This document shows positions 56,424 to 64,000 of a stretch of 64,000 bases of DNA, piece after piece. Position 1 is the stretch's first letter, and every line of letters starts with the position of its first letter. The position numbers were made by a program, and so were the translations under genes. Source of the stretch: Zanthoxylum bungeanum (taxonomy: Eukaryota > Streptophyta > Magnoliopsida > Sapindales > Rutaceae); NCBI GenBank assembly GCA_019454045.1, contig SKCR01047756.1:56695-120694 (forward strand). The letters run 5' to 3'. The notes beneath the pieces were generated by a model. The model made no database searches, was not told the DNA's origin, and saw only the letters and a list, made by a program, of their open reading frames with translations.

Positions 56424-58040
56424 TTGTCCAACGCTTCTGCAAATGGAATGTTGATATGCAGCTTTTTGAAGATCTCCAGGAACCGAGAAAACTTCTTGTC
56501 CAATTTGTTCTTCTGAAGACGTTGAGGAAAAGGTGGAGGTGGAGTGATCTGTTCTTTTCCTTTGCTTCTTTTTCCTTCATCTGTTGCTTTGTTTCTTTTG
56601 GAACTTCCTCAACAGTTGTTTTGACTCCAACATCTTTGTTGATTTCAGTACCGCTTTTTAACATGATGGCATGACATTGCTCCTTCCCCATGTTCCTTGG
56701 ATTTGGCTCTGTGTTGCTAGGAAGGGTACCTGGCGGTCTGTAACTCTGAGCATTTTCCAGTTGTCCAATTTGATTCTCCAGTGCTTAATAGAAGCATATT
56801 GACTTTGAATTAATGTTGCTTGGGATTGAAACATAGCATCATATCTTGCTGCTTGAGAGTCGTGTTTTTTTGCTTCTAACTTTTCAAGTGGGTCAACACT
56901 TCTGTTATTCCTGATTCATTTGCCTGCTCCTGGATTTTGTTCTGTTGCTGGAATTCAGGTGGTGGATAGTTCTGCTGTTGGCCTGAATTGTTGCTCCATG
57001 AAAAATTGGGATGATTCCTCCACCCTGGGTTGTAGGTGTTGGAATATGGATTGTTCCCTTGTCTGTTGTTGAAATTGCTGACATAATTCACTTGGTTTGA
57101 GTCTGGTGCTCCTCCATATGGTGAACTTGTGGATCCAGTGGTAAGAGTCTCCATAAATTTGCATATCTGATCTAGCTTGGCGTTGACTGCTGTGTATTGG
57201 CTCTACTTTCATAAATTCCTGCAATTCTTTGGATCATGCTCCTTTCTGTTGGCCATAAAGAATTGTTGTTGGCCATTTCTTCGATTAGGTCCCAGGCTTG
57301 ATCTTCTCCTTTTTCCATCAAGGCTCCTCATTCAGCAGCAGCATCGATTGTGGTTCTCATTATTCCAGAAAGCCCATTATAGAATGTTTGGACTTGAAGC
57401 CATTTTGGAATCTCATGGTGATGACATTTCCGAAGTAAATCTTTGTACCTTTCCCAAGCTTCGCAGAGGGATTCTGAATCTTGTTGTACAAAGGATGTGA
57501 TGTCATTCCTCAATTTTCCGGTTCTTGGGCTGGTGGAAAGTTACTTGCAAGAAATTTGGTGGCTAAAGTGGTTCCAAGTTGTGATAGAACCTGCTGGTAG
57601 TGAATGTAGCCAAGCTTTAGCTCTGTCCTTCAGGGAATATGGAAAAACTCGCAGTCTCATTGCTTCTTCTGATGCTCGTTGTAGTTAAAAGTGCCGCAAA
57701 CTTCCAGGAAGTTACTGATGTGAGCATTAGGATCTTCAGTTGCATTCCCCCCGAATTGAACTGACTGTTGAATCATCTGAATGCATGTTTTGATGTCACC
57801 CGCATTTGCTGGTAAGGGAGGAAGTACAATACAGGAAATTAGTCTGTCAACCACCGGAATGGTTCTGTCTCGAATGGGAATTGGTGGTGCAACGTTCAAA
57901 GGTTCAGGTTCCATATTGACTAAAGCTTCTTGGCCTTCTCGCCTTTCCCTTCTCAACTGTCTGATGGTTCTTTCAATTTCGGGTCAAGCGGTCGGAGTTC
58001 AAACTTCTAGTTCGTCTCATGAGTTTCTGAGAACCTGAAA
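56424..58040 (-). pseudogene. Athila gag, broken
   Basis: The minus strand gives the Athila-type gag: RRERREGQEALVNMEPEP near the start, then IQMIQQSVQFGGNATEDPNA, HISNFLEVCGTFNYNEHQ (57740-57660), a part in other frames with LRVFPYSLKDRAKAW (57640) and the LRNDITSFVQQDSESLCEAW / ERYKDLLRKCHHHEIPKWLQ box (57510-57395). A Q/N/P-rich tail follows (57150-56880) and a lysine-rich C-terminal segment (56690-56430). Six or more shifts and stops are present, so no capsid can be made from this copy. Confidence 0.85.
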
Positions 58041-58126
58041 CACAAGAAAACAAAAACAATAAGTAAAAGAAATTAGATACAAGTAAATGTATCTAACCCC
58101 TAAACTAATAGTAAAAGATAAATAAG

Positions 58127-58144
58127 TCCCCGGCACCGGCGCCA
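58127..58144 (-). other. Primer-binding site, tRNA-Asp
   Basis: TGGCGCCGGTGCCGGGGA on the minus strand, complementary to the 3' end of plant tRNA-Asp with one mismatch, six bases from the 5' LTR. tRNA-Asp priming is the known habit of Athila elements. Confidence 0.88.
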
Positions 58145-58150
58145 AAAACT

Positions 58151-60258
58151 TGACCGGTGCTTACACGCGCGTATAACGCAAGCGCACATATCGTTCAAGT
58201 AGTATAAAAAGTATCGATCACACGAGGACTTAATATCTATTCTATTAATTTATGAGGTCAAATGATTATTAGTATCTAACAGGTTGTTTGATTGATTTGA
58301 AAGGTGACGATTCTAAATTTAAAAATAAGTAAATAAAGTTGTTCGAAAGTAGGTTTAAGAAAATTCAATATTAAAAAACTATCTATGGTTGTGATTTCTT
58401 GCAATATCATTTTAAGATGAAATGGTTATCTTATAGTTGGGTAAAATATTGATTTATTAACCTGGAACACTAAATTATGTAAAAGCCTCTTCCGATGGTC
58501 AACTACAAATATCCAGTGTAACCCAATTGAACCATATGTCTATGTCAACCAAATTATCTGGATTCATTAAGTTTAAGTTCCCAATTATGGCTACCCCCGC
58601 CCGACAGGTATATGTCTATCCTGTAAGGAAATCTGTTAAAGGGTTATCTATCCTCAAGGAAGATCGTGGACTATTGAGTCTAAGGTCTTAAACTTAAAAT
58701 CTCTCTATGTCTAGTTCATTTTAAGTTTACCAGTTCAATTTTATTAATGGCCAATTAATAAAAAACATTAAGATTAAGACTCAATAAATAAACCTTTATA
58801 TTACCCAAACTATAATTTAACCCCTTATAAACGGTGATATTAGATTTCATCACAAACCCCAGATAACTGGCTTAGTTACGACACATATTTACGGGTAGTA
58901 AAAATTAAATAAAATAAAAGACATAAAGTAAATTTTGAAAATTAAATACTGAAAAGTAAATTGCTGAAAAGTAAAAAAAAGTAAAAGTAAAAGTAAAAAG
59001 TAAAAAAAAATAAAAGTAAATTACTGAAAGTAAATTGCTGAAAAGTAAATTACTGAAATAAATAAAGTAAAAGTACAATAAAAGAAAATGCTGGGGTTAG
59101 AGGATCAACTTTTATTACTACTATTTTAGATATCTCCCTTAATTAATATATTAACTTTGCGTGATAATTACCAACCAGCCATATAGGCGGTATCCTGATT
59201 AAGTCAAATAATAATTAATTACCAACCGACCAACCAGGCGGTATCCATACTTAGTCAGGTTAAAACCAATTTATAATTAATTTCCAACCGGCCATATAGC
59301 GGTATCCTCATTAAGTCAGATTTTAAATAGTTTATATTTTATATTTAAGGGAGATTAATCTAGATAGCAATAATAAAAGTTTTACCTTTTACCCCAGCAA
59401 AGGGGAGTTACCTCTCATTGCTTGAAAAATAAAAACTGCAAAAGTAAAGAAAGAAAAGGTTTGTGCGTAAAAGTAAATTGCGGAAAGTAAAAAACTGAAA
59501 AGTAAAGAAAAGAAAGTGCGAAAAGCGGAAATTAATTACTGAAAGCTGTAAATAAACAAACAAGATACAATTCTTCTTATTTATTCATTAGGAATTTCAA
59601 AGAAGAAAGTATGAATTTTACAAATGAAATGACTTGGTATTTATAGGCAAAATTTTGCCTATATCAAACATCCATCCATCAAATTCTCCACCAAATCCAT
59701 TATTAATTTCTCCACTAATTACTCCACCAAATCCATAATTGCTCCACTAATTGCTTATATTGTTTGGTGTTGATTTGATATTTTTTATTAAATATTTATT
59801 AATTTATATTTTGCTTTGAAAATGTTGATAATGACTTTAATAATTACACATCACCACTTCTGGATGATTCATCAATTTCGGTCATGAACTCTTCAGAATT
59901 AGAATAATATTTCTCTTTCAAAGTTGTAGATCTTTGAGTCTTCTTTAATCTGGCACTTGCATCAGCTCAATCCGATTTCTGAGTAAAAAGTTATGCCCAA
60001 AATGACAGATGCGCAAAACTGGAATTCTAAAACTGCACTTCGTCAAAACGCCATTTCAAGTTTCCAATCTCTAAAATTAATATATCAAGTCCAATATTGC
60101 CCTTATTTGACCCATATTCGTCCTAAATGATTTCATTAAGTCCCCATATTATTTATCTGCAAAATAAACTAAAAACACATCAAAACGTTCATCAAACCCG
60201 AGAAACTAAACAAAATATTAAGTAAAAGGGGCGGTAAATATTGATATATTTCCGCTCA
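58151..60258 (-). repeat. 5' LTR of the Athila-type element
   Basis: 2,108 bp, pairs with 50349-52476 with small differences (for example CACGCGCG for CACACGCG near the inner end and short deletions in the GTAAAA tracts). Confidence 0.85.
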
Positions 60259-60289
60259 TATAATATTTTTTCCCCCTATTATATTATTC

Positions 60290-60308
60290 TTTATATTATT
60301 ATTTATTA

Positions 60309-60357
<49 letters not shown>

Positions 60358-60378
60358 TATTATTATTATTATTATTAT
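60290..60378. repeat. (TTA)n microsatellite
   Basis: About 90 bases of ATT/TTA units with two short interruptions. It begins about 30 bases beyond the Athila LTR. Confidence 0.95.
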
Positions 60379-60443
60379 GAGACTAATATACACTGTCATA
60401 CATATATTCTACAATTAACTTTATTGAATATGCAATGTACCAC

Positions 60444-60629
60444 TTTTTTTTTTTTTTTTTTTTTTTGTAAACGATGGAAACTCCGCCACCAAACCACCCT
60501 TCTGGGTCGCGGCGCAGGTAAAACCACCGGCTGTCCCAGGTCTTACAAGAAGTGCACCCCTGGATTCCAACTCAGAACCTCAAGGTGAGATCCTGGACCC
60601 TACACCACCAAACCACACCCTTGGGGGCC
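60444..60629 (-). mobile_element. tRNA-derived SINE
   Basis: A 23-base T run (60444-60466) is the poly(A) tail of a minus-strand element of about 186 bp. Its head reads CCCAAGGGTGTGGTTTGGTGG, with an A-box-like TGGTTTGGTGGTGTAGG, and 35-40 bases later a B-box-like GAGGTTCTGAGTTGGAATCC (usual GGTTCGAATCC), the internal promoter for RNA polymerase III. Flanks ATGCAATGTAC (60430-60440) and ATGCATATGTAC (60630-60641) are a target duplication with one inserted base. Confidence 0.8.
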
Positions 60630-60644
60630 ATGCATATGTACACA

Positions 60645-61999
60645 CAAGTCTCTCTCAATTTCGACTTTTGGGCATTACCAGACTATAAAAGACCTATTCG
60701 AAACTAAATCCTTACACAAGTCGGAATGTAATGGAAACGGAATCGAGGTGTGAATTTTATAAATTAAAATATATTATATATTAAATTACATAATAAATTG
60801 AATAATACATCTCTAAATTAATTAATATTTATAATTTTCCATCATATCTCATGTCCTTATTTCAATTATGAGTGATCTCATTTTTTTCACCCAATATTGA
60901 TGTCTCTCTACACCATTTAATCACTTCAATTTTTAAAATAGAATTTTTTTTTTTGATTAAAACCACATATACTTCTAAAATTATGCACATCCTTATCTTA
61001 ATTTAACCTTAATTACTCATTGGTAGTAGAAAATCATATATAATTTTTTTTCTCTAGTTCAATCTCCAATACAAAATACACTTTTTTTTAACCTCTCACT
61101 AAAAATATTGCTGTTCCATTTTTTGTCAAGGTTAATTTATTTTTATTATTTAGTTTTTTTTCCCTTTATTTTTCAATCAATGCTTTATAAATAGTCAATA
61201 TAGATTATTAATTTCTATTCTTTTCAAGAACGCCAACGTCAAGCCTAAATTTAAGAGATTTTTTGTAATTTTTTATTCATTTTATCTGTTTATATATGTG
61301 TGTTAAAACCAATTTTTTTTTTTAAATATATACCTATTTGCCCTTATTTTATAATACATAATCCAAATTTTATATTAAAATAAACCAAAAACTACATAGT
61401 ATTGAAATCAAAATATATATAAACATTTCATAAAATCAATATTCTTACAAAAATCGGGTAAAATAATACCCTAATTCCAAAAAATAAACACAAATGGGTG
61501 TTAAATATTTAACTAATTAAAAGAAACTCCACCACTGATCCAAAGTCTGACTTGCAACATAACATTTTCCTTTCTAACAACTTCATTTTTGGGAAAAAAA
61601 TCAATTGTAAATAGATTAACCATAATTCCAAATAATCAAAAAAATTAATCACACAAAAAATAAAAATCATTGATTACTAATTTATTAGACATCTAATAAA
61701 TACTCAAGATGGGACTATATTATCAAAAAGAATACTTTTTGGTTTCTTGAAGACAAATATTGTAATGTTTGAAATATTAGACAATAGATAACAAGCTTTC
61801 TAAAGATTAGACCAAGGGCATTAGGTATTAGTTCAAACCATTGTCAAAAATCAGTTTTCCCATAATATGTGTTTATAATAGTTTATAATATGCACATAAT
61901 AAATCATAATCAAAGCCAACTTATATGATGTGTTAGGCTCACAAGTTTATGTAAACATTTACTAATGCTACATATCTCTCTTATAATACACAGTATAAT
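60645..61999. other. AT-rich sequence, nothing recognised
   Basis: No gene, RNA or clear repeat. The upstream part of the gypsy LTR that ends at 63989 may begin in the right-hand portion. Confidence 0.4.
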
Positions 62000-63989
62000 T
62001 GTGAGACCAAGTCTCTTGCTTTTTATATAAAATTTCAATTATTATTATATCTTATCTCTCTTACATTCCTTCACCCCACTTCTCTCTATTTTTCCCCAAA
62101 TCCAGCAATCACTCACACACATCCTAATAAAACTCAACTACACTCCCTATTTAAACAAAACATCTAACCCTAACTATTCTTTTAGTGTGTGTGCTTGGTG
62201 TGAAGCAATTGAGAGTAAGTAGTTTATTAAAGATAATTTCCAAAAATCGTGAGAGCAATCAGAGAGAGAGAGTGAACCAATAGAGAGAGAAAACACAGAA
62301 GAGATAGAAAGTGTGGATAGGAGAGAGAAAGGACTTTTTCGTCGTCTTCTGATAACCTTTTCCGGTGAGTGACCACTCCAGGAGAATCCTCTCGCTGAGA
62401 CGAAGCCAACACCGCCGGATCGATCGCCGGAATCCTCCTCACGCGCCGCCGTGCGTGAACGACACCTCTAAGACCAAAATATTCTCCTCGTCGAGATACA
62501 TGGGTTAGACACCTCATTTTCCCAATTCAGACCTTCGGTTGTCGTGAAACGAGCCAAGAACGAGAGTTAACGCAGTTCGATCGTTCGTCGGTGACCACAG
62601 AGCATCCGCCATTACCACCACTATCGTTGTGATCCTGGTGATGTGTTCTGTCCGTTGATCACCTCTTTCTGAAATTCTGAAGTCATTGGAGCTCGGTACG
62701 TTATATTTTACAATTTTAGAGGTGTATTTGTAAGATTTTGAGAGTTTTGGACTTATTCGTAATTTGGCATGTTTAGGGACCTGAATGTATGAATTTTGAT
62801 TTCTAGTGAGTAATAGGTGATAAATGAGAAGTTTTAGACTAAATTGATAATATTGGAGAGTATTGGGGTTAAATTACAAATTCAAAAAGTTTAGGGGTAA
62901 AATCATAATTTTAGTAAAATATAAGGACTTCATCGTAATTTTACACTTTTTCCAGATTTTAGCGAGGACATATAGATATAGAGAGTTTTACGTGGATTGA
63001 GGGAAGTACAAGGCATGATGATTCCCTTAACATAAATATTTGTTGGTTGATGTTTGATAAATGAATTTATGTAATATAGTATAAATATATTTATACACAT
63101 ATGTTTAGAATATATATTGAATAATTGACAGCATGAGAATATAAATTGTGAGTACAAATTTTGGTTATAATTGTATGTTGTATTATAAACTGAAGTGTTT
63201 GAGTATTATGTGACTTTGAGATGAGTTGAATGATGAAATGCGATGAGATGTGTTGTATTGGATGTTGTGTTGGATTATTGTTATGCTACCGGATTTAGTA
63301 TAATAGTGGTCGGAGATGCGAGATTATGTGAGATTATGCGAGTTTAGTAGAAGCCTGTGGTTCAATCACCCTCTTGTACATTTATGCGGGATTATACGGT
63401 GAGAAACCTTGGGGGTAAGAGAGAGACTTTCTCATTGGTTTCAGTCCATTATTATATCGAATCGAATAGCAAACCTTGTTTGATTGAGATATGTTGTTGT
63501 GAGTATGTTTTACCTGAGTTAGCTTTTATATATATTAACTGTTTTTTTCATATATTCATTATCATATATTCATTATCATATATATATATATATATATATA
63601 TTTCGTTGGTGAGGTCATGTTGAGAGTATGAGTGTTTTTACTTACTGAGCTCTTTAAGCTCACCCCCCCATTTCCCAAACATCCCAGGTAGTTCGCTAGC
63701 GCAGCAGTAGCAGTATCAGTAACAAGATTTGACTTGTTTACCACAGCCGTTTGTCGGGTTGGTCTATATATTTCTTTTGGTTTTTAAGATAGGATATTTA
63801 GGACAAATTTCTTGTTTTCAGACACTTTTGGTGTAAATATTTATTTGGGATTTCTTGGATTGAAATTTATGAAATACTATTTTATTTGTGAACTTTTGGT
63901 TCAGTTGCATGACATATAGGTGCTCGAGCTGAAGTGGTTCGCGGACCCCTTTCTAGGGTTGGGCCCGCTCTAGGGAGGGGGTCGTGACA
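62000..63989 (+). repeat. 5' LTR of a gypsy element running off the window
   Basis: The right edge AGGGGGTCGTGACA followed by AATTTTGGTTA fits an LTR end and primer site. Inside are features common to Tekay/Retand-type LTRs: a TATA box TTTTTATATAAAA (about 62020), a GC-richer 5' transcribed part (62330-62660), GGGGTTAAATTACAAATT-type text (62868) and ACTTACTGAGCTCTTTAAGC then CACCCCCCC (63640-63668). The left edge is tentative; the TATA box is too close to it, so the LTR likely starts further left. The body lies beyond the window. Confidence 0.6.
63576..63602. repeat. (TA)n microsatellite
   Basis: ATATATAT run after two copies of TCATATATTCATTA, inside the gypsy LTR. Confidence 0.9.
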
Positions 63990-63994
63990 AATTT

Positions 63995-64000
63995 TGGTTA
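63995..64000 (+). other. Start of a primer-binding site
   Basis: TGGTTA at the window end, probably continuing as an initiator tRNA-Met site with one extra T (TGGTTATCAGAGC expected). Only six bases are visible. Confidence 0.35.

Larger units (their letters stand above)
50349..60258 (-). mobile_element. Athila-type gypsy element carrying captured sequence
   Basis: LTRs of about 2.1 kb at both ends (TGACCGGTGC...CCGCTCA on the plus strand). Minus-strand order: 5' LTR, tRNA-Asp primer site, gag, protease, the far C-terminus of integrase, an unrecognised small ORF, a LOG-like gene copy, non-coding DNA with tandem repeats, polypurine tract, 3' LTR. Reverse transcriptase, RNase H and the integrase core are missing. 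LTRs differ at about three of the first 80 bases. No matching target duplication is seen (TCATC versus TATAA). Confidence 0.82.

Noticed and set aside
60241..60588. Leucine/tyrosine-rich frame suggesting a membrane protein
   Set aside because: It reads the (TTA)n microsatellite followed by the SINE on its antisense strand.
62227..62517. GC-richer region resembling a host gene 5' UTR or first exon
   Set aside because: It lies between a TATA box and an LTR end with primer site, and the minus-strand frame has no domain; LTR transcribed region explains it better.

Overview
The window looks like nuclear repeat-rich (probably pericentromeric or otherwise heterochromatic) DNA of a eudicot plant. 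It is AT-rich, no intact host gene was found, and nearly everything recognisable is a transposable element or a broken piece of one: Ty1/copia and Ty3/gypsy LTR retrotransposons, a LINE, a SINE, a CACTA DNA transposon, a hAT-like element, a Helitron, a MITE-like hairpin element and several simple repeats. Primer sites (initiator tRNA-Met and tRNA-Asp), tRNA-like SINE boxes and plant-type domains (TNP2 transposase, Athila-like gag) all fit a plant. I cannot name the species.

Layout. 1-3350: unassigned repeat-derived DNA with a T-rich tract, a cluster of GGCCCA motifs and a block shared with the copia leader at 6.8 kb. 3354-9303: minus-strand copia element, truncated at its 3' side (5' LTR 7585-9303, long leader, gag, dead protease, broken integrase). 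9304-14575: older plus-strand Tork/TNT1-like copia, interrupted by a solo Athila-type LTR (9368-11304). 15220-18489: solo-LTR-like gypsy sequence. 19390-26518: CACTA element with 3-bp target duplication AAG, carrying two broken transposon genes; a hAT-like element (20966-21606) sits inside it and itself holds a long hairpin. 26655-28222: 5'-truncated L1-type LINE. 28240-29324: copia-like LTR remnant. 30872-31048: MITE-like element. 31064-31480: very small Helitron whose terminal hairpin is repeated five times.

31690-50318 is a nest. An old Athila-type LTR is split by a 17.2-kb gypsy-type element (32331-49540, target duplication AGCAC) whose interior has no recognisable protein genes (a LARD-like, non-autonomous element). 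That element is split in turn by a copia element (36726-44916, target duplication TAAGG) with 2.43-kb LTRs and no gag.

50349-60258 is a minus-strand Athila-type element with both LTRs and a tRNA-Asp primer site. It has lost reverse transcriptase, RNase H and most of integrase. Between its pol remnant and its 3' LTR it carries an unrecognised small ORF with a four-cysteine motif and an intronless, frameshifted copy of a LONELY GUY (LOG) cytokinin-activating enzyme gene. This is the best candidate for something undescribed: an LTR element that has captured a host hormone gene. 60444-60629 is a tRNA-derived SINE, and the window ends in the 5' LTR and primer site of another gypsy element (LTR end 63989).

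No genes here act together as a cellular pathway. The story is the insertion order, and in nearly every element the parts needed for self-movement are broken while the DNA ends are often intact, which points to movement with help supplied by other copies.
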